Source: Planctomycetota bacterium
Lineage (GTDB): Bacteria; Planctomycetota; JAJSAM01; JAJVHW01
Assembly (NCBI GenBank): GCA_021414065.1
Contig: JAIOPE010000031.1
Coordinates: forward strand, 1-34,704
Direction of reading: 5' to 3'
Length of the DNA: 34,704 nt
The translations under genes and the position numbers were made by a program. Under the pieces are notes generated by a model. The model was not told where the DNA came from and searched no databases. It saw nothing but the letters and a program-made list of their open reading frames with translations. This document shows positions 20,419 to 29,809 of the stretch, piece after piece. Position 1 is the first letter of the stretch; each line of letters opens with the position of its first letter.

Positions 20419-23400
20419 CTACCGCAGCCGCTTCATCAGGTCTTCCACCGCAGCGCGGAGTTGCGCGTCGTCGTTCTCGGACTCGGACTCGGGGGTCTGG
20501 GGGACGAGGATGTCGGGGCGGGCGCCGTGGTTCTCCATGTCGGTGCCATCGGGGAGGAACCAGCCGCGGAACGGGGTGCGAACGGACGTGCCGTCGAGTG
20601 TGGTGGTCGATCCGGTGCTGATGACGCCGCCGTACGTGGTCTGGCCGACAAGCGTGCCGCGGCGGAGAGTCTGGAAGGCGTGGGCGAGGATCTCGGCGTT
20701 GCTGAAGCTCTTCTCGTTGCAGAGGAGGTTCGACGGGAGCACGTACCGCTGGATGTAGAGGCGGTCGCGGGGGTAGCCGGACTTGTACGCCGGGTCGGCG
20801 CCGCGGGGGACGGTGTAGGCGTGCGGCGCCACCATGAGCGACGCGAGGACGAGGTCGGCCGTGCTGCCGCCGCCGTTGTTGCGGACGTCGATGACGAGGC
20901 CCTCGTGGCCCTCGGCGGCGGCGTAGAGGTCGTGCTCGAAGTCCTCTAGGGAGCTCTGGTTCATTGAGCGGATGTGGAGGTAGCCGAGACGGTTCTGCGA
21001 GAGCGCGTGGACCTGACGCTCGTTCGCGGCGGCCCACGCGTCGTAGCGAAGCTCGGACTCGGCGCCGGCAGCGATGGGCGTGATGAGGGTTTGCACGTCC
21101 TTCGTCGGCACGTCGTTCGTCGAGGCGTCCTTCGGGGTCGCACCCTCCGAGGAAGCGATCCGCAACGTGAGCAGCGTCTCCTTGCCCACGCGGCCCGCGA
21201 GCGCCGATTCGAGCGACGCCGCGGTCGCGATCGACTTGCCCTCGACGGCGACGATGTCGCAGAGGCGGCCCTTCGTCGGGCCCTTGTCCCACGGGCCGTA
21301 CGGGACGACTCCGGTGACGCGGAATCCGCCTGCGACAGGCATCGCATCGACGCCGAGGCGTCCATTCGGCTCCGAGACGGGCGACGACCGCCCCGGCATC
21401 GAGATGCCGAGGTGCGACGCGTTCAGCTCGCCGAGGAGCGCGTTCGCGACGAAGTTGAAGTCGTCCGCCGTGCGCGTGCCGCGGGCGAGCGGGAGGTAGC
21501 GCGCGACGGTCGCGGGCCAGTCGAGTCCCTTCATCGTGCCGTCGTAGAACAGGTCGCCGACGATCCGCGCGGCCTCGAGGAACCGCTGCGCGGCCATCTC
21601 CTCGCGGTCGAGGACGATGCGGGACTGCACGTCGATGGACTTCGTGGCGCCGCCGGCCGCAGGGACCGTGCCGACCCGTCCGCCGCTCACGTAGACGACC
21701 GTGTCGCCGACCAGATTCACCTGGTGCACGACCGCGTTCCCGGCGACGAGACGACGCAGGTTCGTGCCGTCGAAGTTGCACGCGAAGAGGCCGTCGTCGC
21801 TGCCGTTCTTCCCGCGGAAGACGAAGCCGTCGCCGCCGGGGAGGATCTCCAGGTTGCCTTCGTCGCCGCGAAGCGTTGTCACGCGGACGAGGCGCTTCCA
21901 CGCGTCGTCGAGGTCGAGAACGGACGGCTCGGGCTTCTTCGCGGGCTTGGCGCGGGGATCGGCGGGCGCGAGCGGCTTGCGCTTCTTCGCCTCTGCGAGG
22001 GCGTCCTTCTGGAACTGCGCAAACTCCTCCGGCGGCATCGCTTCGAGCTTCTTGTCGAGCAGCACGCGCCACACGTCCACCTCGTGGTCCGTGCGCTCGG
22101 AGAGGAACGCGAGCACCTTGCCGTCGGCCGACCACCGCGGCGCGCCGTCGTTCGCGGGATGGCGGGAGACGTTCACGGGCGCCGCGCTGCCGTCGGCGCG
22201 CGCGACCCACACGTCGCTGTTGAAGTCGCGGTCGTCGGTCGCGTACGCGATCCACTGGGAATCAGGGCTCCAGCGGTAGTCGATCGACGGGTCGAACCCC
22301 GCGACGACGGGCTTCACGTCCTTCGCTTCGAGATCGAAGATCGACAACGCGCCGCCGCGGCGGAACGCGATGCGCTTGCCGTCGGGCGACGGCATCGGCC
22401 CGCGGACGCTGTCGCCCGCAGGAACACCAGGGATCGCGAGCGTCTCAACCTTGAAGGTGACGGCGTCCTGCCAGCGGTCCGCGGGGTTCTTCTTCGCCGG
22501 GACCTTTGGTTTCGCGGCGGCCTTGTCGTCCGGCTTCGGTGTGTCGTCGGGCTTCGGTGCGTCGTCGGGCTTCGCGCCGTCCTTCGGTGCGTCGTCCTTC
22601 TTCTCCTCGGCGTCCGGCTTCTTCTCCTCCGGCTTGTCGGCGGGCTTCTCCGCCGGCTTCGCGCCGGTCGCCCGGTCGAACGCCTCGCGGATGTCGGCCC
22701 GCGTCTCGGCGACGACGGCGGTGCGGATCACCTCGCAGCCCGGTTCGGCGGAAACGAAGTAGAGCTTCAGTCCGTCGGGCGACCACGTGAGGTCGCGTTC
22801 GCGAGCGGCGGTCGCCGTCACGCGGCGGGTCGGGTGCTTGTCTTCGACGTTGCGAACGTAGACATCGCCGAACGCGACGACCGCGAGCGTCTTGCCGTCG
22901 GGCGAGAGTTCCGCCTCGGAGACGTCGCCGCCGATCTCACGCATCTCGACGCGGTCGGACTCGTCGTCCGGCGCGGTGATGGCGACCGGCACGGCGCCCG
23001 CCGGTTTCGCCGCAAGGTCGATCCGGTAGAGCTTCCCCCACACGACACAAACGGCGACAGGCGCAACTCGCGCGGTCGCGAGGTCCCAAACGTCTTCGCC
23101 TTGAAATGATGTGATCCGCGTCGGCGCTCCGTCGGCGGTACCCGCATCGGACACGCTCTGGAGGAAGACGTTCTGGGTTCCGAACTCGCGGTCGGACGTG
23201 AACAGGAGGTCGCCGACGTTTGTCCACTGCGGACGGCCGTCGTTGCCGGGCCAGTCGGTGAGGCGGCGGAAGACCGAGTACTCGCCGCGGCCGGTCGGGT
23301 CCGGCGCGCGGACGGCCGTCCAGACGTCGCGGTTGTCGGACCCGCGGTAGCCGCGGCGCAGCCACGACGATCCGCCGCGCGTGAAGGCGACGACCGCGCC

Positions 23401-23928
23401 CTGCGGCCCCGCGACGGCCTCGCGACCGAACGCCCGGACCAGCCGCTGCGACGGCCCGCCTGCCACGGGAACCACGTACGGCCGCGCTTCCGGGTAGACG
23501 TCTCCCTCGCGCCGCGACGAGATCGTCACGCCCGCGCCGTCGGACGTCCACCCGGTGAGCGAGAGCGCGCTGTCCTCGCGCGTGAGTTGGCGGACGTTCC
23601 CGCCGTCGGCGTCCATGAGCCACACGTTGTCCGTGCCGGAGCGGTCCGACTCGAACGCGATCGTCCTGCCGTCCGGGCTCCACGAACTGCGGAGTTCATT
23701 CGCGGGATGGCTCGTGAGCCGCGCCGCGTGGCCGCCCGTCGTGGGGACCTTCCACAGGTCGCCGCGCCACGAGAAGACGACCTGGCTGCCGTCCGGCGAG
23801 AGCGACGGCGCGCGGACGAGGTCCACGTCGTCGGCGCGCGCAGCGGCGGTCGGCGAAGCGAACGTAGCGCCCCACACGGCCCCCCAGAGCGCAACGACCG
23901 CGCTGCTACGAATCGTCCCGACGCTCAT
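20419..23928 (-). CDS. Tricorn-like S41 protease, exported
   Basis: The 1169-residue product begins with a signal peptide (about residues 1-33, ending AAARADD), so it acts outside the cytoplasm. Residues 35-700 hold two WD40-type beta-propellers with repeated LSPDG, WSPDG and WSADG units. Between them, residues 417-483 are a Lys/Pro/Asp/Glu linker with KPDD repeats. Residues 840-950 include a PDZ domain ([28 protein letters not shown]). Catalytic residues expected in tricorn are present: Ser838-His839 (LNASHLG), the nucleophile Ser1076 in SFSNAE, and Glu1132 in DMENHG. Tricorn homologues trim peptides released by other proteases. GGGAGG lies six bases before the ATG at 23928; a TTG two codons earlier overlaps that site and is rejected. 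Confidence 0.92.
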   Translation of the reverse strand: MSVGTIRSSAVVALWGAVWGATFASPTAAARADDVDLVRAPSLSPDGSQVVFSWRGDLWKVPTTGGHAARLTSHPANELRSSWSPDGRTIAFESDRSGTDNVWLMDADGGNVRQLTREDSALSLTGWTSDGAGVTISSRREGDVYPEARPYVVPVAGGPSQRLVRAFGREAVAGPQGAVVAFTRGGSSWLRRGYRGSDNRDVWTAVRAPDPTGRGEYSVFRRLTDWPGNDGRPQWTNVGDLLFTSDREFGTQNVFLQSVSDAGTADGAPTRITSFQGEDVWDLATARVAPVAVCVVWGKLYRIDLAAKPAGAVPVAITAPDDESDRVEMREIGGDVSEAELSPDGKTLAVVAFGDVYVRNVEDKHPTRRVTATAARERDLTWSPDGLKLYFVSAEPGCEVIRTAVVAETRADIREAFDRATGAKPAEKPADKPEEKKPDAEEKKDDAPKDGAKPDDAPKPDDTPKPDDKAAAKPKVPAKKNPADRWQDAVTFKVETLAIPGVPAGDSVRGPMPSPDGKRIAFRRGGALSIFDLEAKDVKPVVAGFDPSIDYRWSPDSQWIAYATDDRDFNSDVWVARADGSAAPVNVSRHPANDGAPRWSADGKVLAFLSERTDHEVDVWRVLLDKKLEAMPPEEFAQFQKDALAEAKKRKPLAPADPRAKPAKKPEPSVLDLDDAWKRLVRVTTLRGDEGNLEILPGGDGFVFRGKNGSDDGLFACNFDGTNLRRLVAGNAVVHQVNLVGDTVVYVSGGRVGTVPAAGGATKSIDVQSRIVLDREEMAAQRFLEAARIVGDLFYDGTMKGLDWPATVARYLPLARGTRTADDFNFVANALLGELNASHLGISMPGRSSPVSEPNGRLGVDAMPVAGGFRVTGVVPYGPWDKGPTKGRLCDIVAVEGKSIATAASLESALAGRVGKETLLTLRIASSEGATPKDASTNDVPTKDVQTLITPIAAGAESELRYDAWAAANERQVHALSQNRLGYLHIRSMNQSSLEDFEHDLYAAAEGHEGLVIDVRNNGGGSTADLVLASLMVAPHAYTVPRGADPAYKSGYPRDRLYIQRYVLPSNLLCNEKSFSNAEILAHAFQTLRRGTLVGQTTYGGVISTGSTTTLDGTSVRTPFRGWFLPDGTDMENHGARPDILVPQTPESESENDDAQLRAAVEDLMKRLR

Positions 23929-23976
23929 CTGCAACCTCCCGGCCCGGCTCAGCTCGCGCGCTGCCGCGAACTCGAG

Positions 23977-24174
23977 TCAGGACGACTTCCCGATGACGCC
24001 CGCGAAGAACAGCCCACCGAGGGCGACGACGACGACTCCGCTCGAAAGGAGCGCGAGCCGGACGATCGCCCGCTGGCCCTCGTCGGGAATGCGCGAGGGC
24101 ACCCACATCGCGGCGGCGGCATCCAGCACGCCCGCGACGATGAGCACCATTCCGACGATCTGGTGGGACTGCAT
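23977..24174 (-). CDS. Small two-helix membrane protein
   Basis: The 65-residue product starts MQSHQIVGMVLIVAGVLDAAA and has helices at about residues 6-22 and 38-60 separated by VPSRIPDEGQRA. The pattern of charged loop and hydrophobic helices is typical of real small membrane proteins. The ribosome binding site is weak. No family recognised. It precedes the tricorn-like gene by 48 bases on the same strand and is divergent from the 24263 gene. Confidence 0.55.
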   Translation of the reverse strand: MQSHQIVGMVLIVAGVLDAAAAMWVPSRIPDEGQRAIVRLALLSSGVVVVALGGLFFAGVIGKSS

Positions 24175-24262
24175 CCGCCGGATCGTAGGCGAATGCACTC
24201 CCGCCCGGAAGCGTCTCCGGCGGAAGCGTCTTCGATCGAGCCGCCCCCGATAGAGTGCGCGC

Positions 24263-26053
24263 GTGAGCACCGCCGCTGCCCGGACGACGCAACGCTGGCT
24301 CTTCGGGCCGTGGCGGGACCTCGTGCTCGGCTGCGGGCTCGGGTACGCCGCGATCTTCGTGGTGATGGCCGCGCTCGGCGCCACGTTTCGGGAGGCCCTC
24401 CCGCTCGGGATCGCGTTCCTCCCCGTGAACCTGGTGTCGAGCGCGCACTACGGCGCGACCGCAGTCCGGGCGTACGAGCGATTTGAGGACAGACAGCAGT
24501 ACTGGCTGTTCACGACGTGGACGACGCTTGCTCTCGGCGCGTGCTTCGTCTGGGGACTCGCATCCGTGGCGGCAGGATCGTGGTTCGTGACGATCTACCT
24601 GACGTGGAGCCCCTGGCACTACGCGCTCCAGAACTTCGGCGTCGCGATGACGTTCCTGCGCCGCCGCGCGGTGGACGTGACGCCGGGCGCGCGCCGTCTC
24701 CTGCACGCGTCGTTCGTGCTCAGCTTCTTCCTGGCCGCAATCGCGCTCCACTCGTCGGCCGCCCGGGCGAGCTACGCGCCGAACCAACTCGAGAGCGGCG
24801 TGTACTCCTTCATCCCGCTCGGTCCCATGGTGGGCCTGTCGCACGACGTGGCGAACGCGCTGCTCCTCGTCACGGGCTGCGCGTGGCTCGGCACGACGGT
24901 CGGGGCGGTCGTGCTGCTGCGGCGCGCAGCGACGCTCCGGGACCTCGCACCGGCCCTCGTGCTCGTCGCCGTGCAGGCTCTCTGGTTCTCCGTGCCGGTG
25001 CTGGCGCGGCAGTTCGGCGTCTTCAGCAGCGTCGAGCCGTTCTCGGTCGAGCACGCGGCGTACGCGTTCCTCTGGATCGGCGCCGGGCACGCGGTGCAGT
25101 ACCTGTGGATCACTGCGTACTTCGCGAAGTCCGCAGGACGATCTGCATCGCACACGAAGTTCGTGACGAAGAGTCTGCTCGCCGGAACGGCACTCTGGTG
25201 GGTTCCGGCCATTCTCTTCGCGCCGGGTCTCCTCGGGCGCCTGCCGTACGACGCCGGGCTCGCGGCGATGGTGGCGGCGCTCGTGAACCTGCACCACTTC
25301 ATCCTCGACGGCGTGATCTGGAAGCTCCGCGACGGGCGCGTGGCGCAGGCGTTGCTCGGCCGCGCCCCGCGTCCGCTGCCGCCGATCCATCACCAACTGA
25401 CCGGCGACGTCGCGCCGCGGCGCTGGGTTCGCGGCCTGCTCTGGACCGGCGGCGCGCTCGTGCTCGCGGGAGCCGTTGCGTCGGCACTGCTGACGGAGTT
25501 CGGGTTCAACCGTCCCTATGAACGGGGCGATCTCGACGCGGCGCGGCGCGCAGCGGACCGTCTCGAGTGGCTCGGCCAGAGCAGCGACGAGATGCGCCTC
25601 CGACTCGGGCACACGTATCTGGACCGAAACGACCTGAGCGCTGCGAGGTCGAGCCTGGAACGCAGCATCGAGATCCGTCCGACCGCCTGGGGCTGGACGG
25701 GCCTCGGCGACACTCACGCCCGCAACGGTGAGTGGCGCGAAGCGGCGGACGCGTACGCAAAGGCCCTTGAGATCGAGCCCGATCACGCGGTCGCCACCTT
25801 CGGCGCTGGGCTCGCCGCCCTCGAGATGTCTCAGGCGGAGCGCGCGCGCCGCGCGCTGCACCGCGCGAAAGCCCTCGCGGCGGCCGACCGTTCGGCGCCC
25901 GAGGGTCTGCTCGAAGCGATCGAGGGAGCGCTCGCGGATCCGAGACTCGAGGAACCGCGCGCGAACGATCGTTCGCAGGACGATCGTTCGCAGGACGACC
26001 GTTCGCAGAACGACCGACCGCAGAACGATCAACCGCCTCCCGACCGACGCTGA
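24263..26053 (+). CDS. Polytopic membrane protein with TPR domain and repeat tail
   Basis: The 596-residue protein has about ten membrane helices in residues 17-412, then TPR helices (420-560, including LRLGHTYLDRNDLSAARSSLE and GLGDTHARNGEWREAADAYAKALEIEP), and a tail of five 5-residue repeats (NDRSQ type, 568-592). The membrane part carries His residues in motifs that look functional: SSAHYG (His62), SPWHYALQNFG (His119), SVEHAAY (His264), GAGHAVQ (His276) and NLHHFILDGVIWK (His344, His345). Such intramembrane His sets often bind metals in oxygenases or desaturases, but I cannot place the family. It starts at GTG 24263 with a weak ribosome binding site. trpS follows after 41 bases. Confidence 0.8.
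   Translation: MSTAAARTTQRWLFGPWRDLVLGCGLGYAAIFVVMAALGATFREALPLGIAFLPVNLVSSAHYGATAVRAYERFEDRQQYWLFTTWTTLALGACFVWGLASVAAGSWFVTIYLTWSPWHYALQNFGVAMTFLRRRAVDVTPGARRLLHASFVLSFFLAAIALHSSAARASYAPNQLESGVYSFIPLGPMVGLSHDVANALLLVTGCAWLGTTVGAVVLLRRAATLRDLAPALVLVAVQALWFSVPVLARQFGVFSSVEPFSVEHAAYAFLWIGAGHAVQYLWITAYFAKSAGRSASHTKFVTKSLLAGTALWWVPAILFAPGLLGRLPYDAGLAAMVAALVNLHHFILDGVIWKLRDGRVAQALLGRAPRPLPPIHHQLTGDVAPRRWVRGLLWTGGALVLAGAVASALLTEFGFNRPYERGDLDAARRAADRLEWLGQSSDEMRLRLGHTYLDRNDLSAARSSLERSIEIRPTAWGWTGLGDTHARNGEWREAADAYAKALEIEPDHAVATFGAGLAALEMSQAERARRALHRAKALAAADRSAPEGLLEAIEGALADPRLEEPRANDRSQDDRSQDDRSQNDRPQNDQPPPDRR
25964..26038 (+). repeat. 15-bp in-frame tandem repeat, five copies
   Basis: Units begin AACGATCGTTCGCAG and drift toward the 3' end, encoding NDRSQ, DDRSQ, DDRSQ, NDRPQ, NDQPP. 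The unit contains the palindrome ACGATCGT. It forms the disordered tail of the TPR membrane protein. Confidence 0.9.
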
Positions 26054-26094
26054 ACCCGTCACGCCGCGCGGACCTGCGGGTATCCTCCCCCGCC

Positions 26095-27090
26095 ATGCGC
26101 ATCCTCTCCGGACTGAAGCCCACCGGGCGACCGCACCTCGGCAACTACTTCGGCGCCATGCGGCAGTTCGTGGACCTCCAGTCGAAGGGCGACGGCTACT
26201 ACTTCATCGCCAACCTGCACGCGCTCGACGGCGTGCGGAACCGGAAGGAGATGCAGGAGTTCTCGCTCGGCGTCGCGCTCGACTACCTGGCTCTCGGTCT
26301 GGACCCGTCCCGCGCCACGCTGTTCCTCCAGAGCGACATTCCGGAGGTGAGCGAGCTGATGTGGATCCTCGGCAGCGTCACGCCGATGGGACTCCTGCTC
26401 CGCGGACACGCCTACAAGGACGCGGTGGACGAAGGGCGCGCCGTGGACTTCGGCCTGTTCGCGTATCCGGTGCTCATGGCGGCCGACATTCTCCTCTATC
26501 GCAGCGACGTCGTGCCGGTCGGCCAGGACCAGAAGCAGCACATCGAGGTCGCCCGCGATCTCGCCGTGAAGTTCAACCAGACGTACTGCCCCGGCTTCGA
26601 TCCGCAGACGGGCGAGGGCGGCGCGCTGAAGATCCCGCACGCGATGATCCGCGACGACGCAGGCGTCGTGCCCGGCACCGACGGGAAGAAGATGTCGAAG
26701 AGCTACGGCAACACGATCCAGCTCTTCGCGCCGGACAAGGAGATCGAGAAGTCGATCAAGCGCACCGTGACCGACAGCAAGGGCGTGGACGAGGCGAAGG
26801 ACCCGAGCGCGTGCAACGTGTACGGCATGCTCAAGCTCTTCCTCACCGCCGAGGAGCGTGTCGCCGTCGAGGACCGCTACCGCACGCCGGGCACCGGCTA
26901 CGGCCACTTCAAGCAACTGCTGATCGACAAGTTCCACGAGGCGTTCGACGGCGCGCGCGCGCGGCACCGAGAGCTCGCGAACGATCCCGCATCGGTCCGC
27001 GAGGTGCTTCGCAACGGCGCCGAGCGAGCCCGCGTGGAGGCGTCCAAGACCCTCCGGGATGTCCAGGAGGCGTGCGGCGTCCGGTGGTAG
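26095..27090 (+). CDS. trpS: Tryptophanyl-tRNA synthetase
   Basis: The 331-residue enzyme charges tRNA-Trp with tryptophan using ATP in the cytoplasm. MRILSGLKPTGRPHLGNYFG contains the HIGH-type motif as PHLGNY (13-18), and KKMSKSYGN carries the exact KMSKS loop (199-203). FLQSDIPEVSEL and YPVLMAADILLYRSDVVPVGQDQKQH are standard for class Ic TrpRS. Length is normal for the bacterial enzyme. The next gene begins only four bases after the stop. It shares no obvious job with its neighbours, though tryptophanase, which consumes the same amino acid, lies 20 kb away. Confidence 0.97.
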   Translation: MRILSGLKPTGRPHLGNYFGAMRQFVDLQSKGDGYYFIANLHALDGVRNRKEMQEFSLGVALDYLALGLDPSRATLFLQSDIPEVSELMWILGSVTPMGLLLRGHAYKDAVDEGRAVDFGLFAYPVLMAADILLYRSDVVPVGQDQKQHIEVARDLAVKFNQTYCPGFDPQTGEGGALKIPHAMIRDDAGVVPGTDGKKMSKSYGNTIQLFAPDKEIEKSIKRTVTDSKGVDEAKDPSACNVYGMLKLFLTAEERVAVEDRYRTPGTGYGHFKQLLIDKFHEAFDGARARHRELANDPASVREVLRNGAERARVEASKTLRDVQEACGVRW

Positions 27091-27094
27091 TCGC

Positions 27095-28207
27095 TTGACG
27101 CCGTTCTGGGTGCGGCGCCCCTTCCTCGTGGTCCGCGACGTGTTCGCTGACCGCGAGCGGCCGGACCTCGACGCGCTCGGACGGATCGAGGACCCGGAGT
27201 CCTTCGTCTGGGCGGTGCTGCCCCACGCGGCGCGGACATTCTCCGCGTGCATCGCGCTGCTCCCCACGCGTGCGGCACTGCCCGCGGCAGTGGCGTATCT
27301 CTACTGCCGGATGCTCGACACGTACGAGGACCTCGTCCCGGACCGCGCCGACCGCGAGGAGTCGCTGCGCGCGTTCGCGGGGCGGCTTGACGTCGCGGCG
27401 TCAGCCGGGGAGATCCCGCCCGCGCCGTCGATCGGAGCGACGACTGCGGCCGACGCGCGGGACCGGGCCCATCTGCTGCTGGTCACCCGGGCCCACCTCG
27501 TGGACCAGGTGTTCGTGACGTTCGACGAGCCGACGCGCGATGTCGTCCGCGATCTCGTGCGAGACATGTCGGAAGGGATGCGCTGGTCGTCGGCGACATT
27601 CGACGCGCAGGGCGGCGTGCTGCGCGGCGAGGCCCAGCTTGCAACGTACTGCCGCCATGTGCTCGGGAACCCAGTCGTCTTCACCGTGCGACTGCTCCGA
27701 CTCGGACTCGGCGAGCCGACGGTGCTCTCCCCCGCCGAGCGCGAGGACGCGATGCGCGTCGGCGAACTAGTGCAGTTGGCCAACGTCACGCGGGACATCG
27801 AGAAGGACCTCAGACGCGGCGTCGCATACGACGACTCGCTGCGCGGCGACCTCGGGCCGGCAGCGACGCTGGGCGCCGCCGCTGCGGCGCGCGTCCGAAC
27901 CGTTCGAGAGCGCATGCTGCGGATGGCGCTCCTCCGCGCACCGTCGTACGGCCGGATGATTCAGTCGATGCGCCTGCGCCGGTTCAGCCTGGCGCGCGCC
28001 TCAGCCGTCGTGATGCTGCTCTTCACGGAGCGGTACTTCCGCGGGTGCGCACGCCGCGTCGGATGGCCATCGTGGAACGGCCCAGACGCGACGGCGGCCC
28101 TCCTGCTGCGGGGCTTCCCGGCGACGCTGTCGCGCGGGTTCACAGCGAGTGTGGTGTCGCGCGTCGAACGGGAGTTCGTGGCTGCGGCGGGAGGTTCGAG
28201 ACCATGA
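27095..28207 (+). CDS. Squalene/phytoene synthase family protein
   Basis: The 370-residue product (TTG start at 27095) is a head-to-head prenyl synthase. The first Asp motif is CRMLDTYEDLVPD (Asp75 to Asp79), close to DTVED of squalene synthases. The second is NVTRDIEKDLRRG (230-242), with Asp234 and Asp238, matching the NxxRDxxxD site. RTFSACIALLP supplies the substrate-pocket Ser/Phe region. Both motifs intact means it should be active, on farnesyl or geranylgeranyl diphosphate at the membrane face. The start is uncertain; an ATG at 27059 would overlap trpS. The following glycosyltransferase gene overlaps its TGA by four bases. No carotenoid desaturase or hopene cyclase gene is present, so the product could be squalene, dehydrosqualene or phytoene. 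Confidence 0.87.
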   Translation: MTPFWVRRPFLVVRDVFADRERPDLDALGRIEDPESFVWAVLPHAARTFSACIALLPTRAALPAAVAYLYCRMLDTYEDLVPDRADREESLRAFAGRLDVAASAGEIPPAPSIGATTAADARDRAHLLLVTRAHLVDQVFVTFDEPTRDVVRDLVRDMSEGMRWSSATFDAQGGVLRGEAQLATYCRHVLGNPVVFTVRLLRLGLGEPTVLSPAEREDAMRVGELVQLANVTRDIEKDLRRGVAYDDSLRGDLGPAATLGAAAAARVRTVRERMLRMALLRAPSYGRMIQSMRLRRFSLARASAVVMLLFTERYFRGCARRVGWPSWNGPDATAALLLRGFPATLSRGFTASVVSRVEREFVAAAGGSRP

Positions 28208-29316
28208 GACTTCTCTACGGCGTGGTCGGCGACGGCATGGGGCACGCGACGCGAAGCCGGGTCGTGATCAGCCATCTGCTCGAGAGCGGGCACGAGGTCC
28301 ACGTGCTCGCATCGAGTCGCGCGTTCGGGTTCCTCGCGAAGACGTTCGCGGGCCGGGGCGGCTTCGAGGCCACCGAGATCGCTGGACTGCGGATGGTCTA
28401 CAACGACAACAAGGTCCGCAAGGGTGCCACCGCCGCCGTCACGCTCTTCGAGGCGCCGCAAGGGCTCCGTCGCAACGCCGCCGTGTGGCGGAAGCTGACG
28501 AAGGGCCCGAGGCCGGACGCTGTCATCACCGACTTCGACACCTTCGCCGCGCTTCTCGGCCGCCACTTCCGCGTACCCGTCGTCTCGATCGACAACAACC
28601 ACGCGATCGACCGTCTGCGGCACCCGCGCGCGATGCTGCGCCACGCGGGCGTGGACTTCGCGCTCGCCAAGGCGATCGTGGCCGCGCGCCTGCCGCGCGC
28701 CTACCACTACCTGATCGCGTCGTTCTTCTTCCCGCCGCCGCGGAAGCTCGGCACGACGCTCGTGCCGCCGATCCTGCGACCGGAGATCCTCGCCGCACGC
28801 CGCGAGCCGGGGCGGCACGTCCTCGTGTACCAAACCGCATCGACGAACCGCGGCTTGATCCCCGCGCTTCGGAAGCTGCCGCACGAGTTTCGCGTGTACG
28901 GGATGGGCCGCGAAGGGCGCGAAGGGAACGTCACCCTGTGTGCCTTCTCGGAGCAGGGGTTCGTTGACGACCTGCGGACGGCGCGTGCGGTCGTCGCCGG
29001 GGGCGGGTTCTCGCTCATGGGCGAAGCCGTCCACCTGCGCGTGCCGATGCTCGCGGTGCCACTGCGCGGCCAGTTCGAGCAGGAGTTGAACGCGCGCTGG
29101 CTCGAGGCGCTCGGCTACGGGGCGCGGGCGTCGAAGGTGGACGCCGAGTCCGTCGAGCCGTTCCTTGCGCGAGTGGACGAGCATTCACAGGCGTTGCAGG
29201 GCTACACGCCGCGCGACAACTCCGCGCTCTTCGCCTGCGTGGACGAGCTTCTCGTCCGAGCCGCAGCCGGAGAGCGGCGCCCGACGACGCTCGACGCGGC
29301 TCCACAGTTCGGGTAG
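28204..29316 (+). CDS. Glycosyltransferase, MJ1255/TIGR00661-like (GT-B)
   Basis: This 370-residue protein begins MRLLYGVVGDGMGHATRSRVV; the GDGMGHATRS loop (9-18) is typical of the MJ1255-type family distantly related to MurG and UDP-glucuronosyltransferases. DAVITDFDTFAALLG and VVAGGGFSLMGEAVHLRVPMLAVPLRGQFEQELNA form the donor-site half with the GGG and QxEQ features of this group. It has no signal sequence. Its ATG overlaps the previous TGA, so it is translationally coupled to the prenyl synthase, suggesting that it glycosylates the terpenoid product or a lipid near it. That link is inference. Confidence 0.85.
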   Translation: MRLLYGVVGDGMGHATRSRVVISHLLESGHEVHVLASSRAFGFLAKTFAGRGGFEATEIAGLRMVYNDNKVRKGATAAVTLFEAPQGLRRNAAVWRKLTKGPRPDAVITDFDTFAALLGRHFRVPVVSIDNNHAIDRLRHPRAMLRHAGVDFALAKAIVAARLPRAYHYLIASFFFPPPRKLGTTLVPPILRPEILAARREPGRHVLVYQTASTNRGLIPALRKLPHEFRVYGMGREGREGNVTLCAFSEQGFVDDLRTARAVVAGGGFSLMGEAVHLRVPMLAVPLRGQFEQELNARWLEALGYGARASKVDAESVEPFLARVDEHSQALQGYTPRDNSALFACVDELLVRAAAGERRPTTLDAAPQFG

Positions 29317-29328
29317 CTCTCGCAAGTC

Positions 29329-29346
29329 GACGACCGGTCGGTCGTC
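29329..29346. promoter_or_regulatory. 8-bp dyad, first of two in the gap
   Basis: GACGACCG and CGGTCGTC are perfect inverted arms with a two-base centre, 13 bases after the glycosyltransferase stop. It may terminate that transcript or be an operator. Confidence 0.45.
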
Positions 29347-29351
29347 CGAAA

Positions 29352-29370
29352 GAGAGACGATTCGTCTCTC
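29352..29370. promoter_or_regulatory. 9-bp dyad, second of two in the gap
   Basis: GAGAGACGATTCGTCTCTC has perfect 9-base arms around one T, six bases after the first dyad and 16 bases before the next ATG, just before the ribosome binding site. A one-base loop is poor for RNA, so a protein-binding site is more likely. Confidence 0.5.
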
Positions 29371-29386
29371 GGCACGGAGGATTCGC

Positions 29387-29773
29387 ATGAAGGGTCGCAC
29401 AGCGGCAGCTCTCACGGTGGCGGGGTTCGGTCTCGGCGCGCTCGCGGTGGCGGGTCTCGCGGAGGAGGACGCCCGGCGCGGACTCGGGACCTTCTGGTCC
29501 CACTTCACGGACGAGAAGTACGACCTGTCCGTCGGCATGACAGCGACCGCGCAGCCGCGACTCCCCGATCGATTCGTGGAGGCCCGGGAACACGTCATCG
29601 TCCCGAACTACTACGGCGATCTCTTCCAGATCACGCAGAACGGGAACGACTCGATCTTCTGGTACCGCTCCAACGACGGTTCCGTCCGGAACGCCCTCGT
29701 CTCGAACGCGAACACGAAGGCGTTCCAGATCGACCGCGGGCCCGTCGGACGGCTCGAGATCAAGGTTCGCTGA
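29387..29773 (+). CDS. Small exported or anchored protein of unknown function
   Basis: The 128-residue product starts MKGRTAAALTVAGFGLGALA, a signal peptide or N-terminal anchor. GGAGG lies seven bases before the ATG. The mature region reads HFTDEKYDLSVGMT, then VIVPNYYGDLFQITQNG and SIFWYRSNDGSVRNALV, rich in aromatic and beta-strand residues. No Cys, no recognisable motif. Twin dyads lie just upstream, so the gene may be individually regulated. Confidence 0.75.
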   Translation: MKGRTAAALTVAGFGLGALAVAGLAEEDARRGLGTFWSHFTDEKYDLSVGMTATAQPRLPDRFVEAREHVIVPNYYGDLFQITQNGNDSIFWYRSNDGSVRNALVSNANTKAFQIDRGPVGRLEIKVR

Positions 29774-29788
29774 GCGAGTGCGACCGTC

Positions 29789-29809
29789 GATCAACAACCG
29801 CCGTTGATC
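29789..29809. terminator. 7-bp hairpin at convergent gene ends
   Basis: GATCAAC and GTTGATC flank a seven-base loop, between the stop of the 29387 gene and the stop codon of cstA, which it overlaps. It could serve both strands; no U-run is present. Confidence 0.4.

Noticed and set aside
20974..23109. A 711-codon plus-strand open frame
   Set aside because: Antisense shadow of the tricorn-like protease; no ribosome binding site or domain.
23906..26062. A 718-codon minus-strand open frame
   Set aside because: Antisense to the polytopic TPR gene; its repeated VVLRT and TIVLRT units are the complement of the 15-bp tandem repeat.
24263..28207. Carotenoid cleavage locus (His-rich membrane protein plus phytoene synthase)
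   Set aside because: trpS lies between them, no cyclase or desaturase is present, and the His motifs do not match Brp/Blh as I know it.
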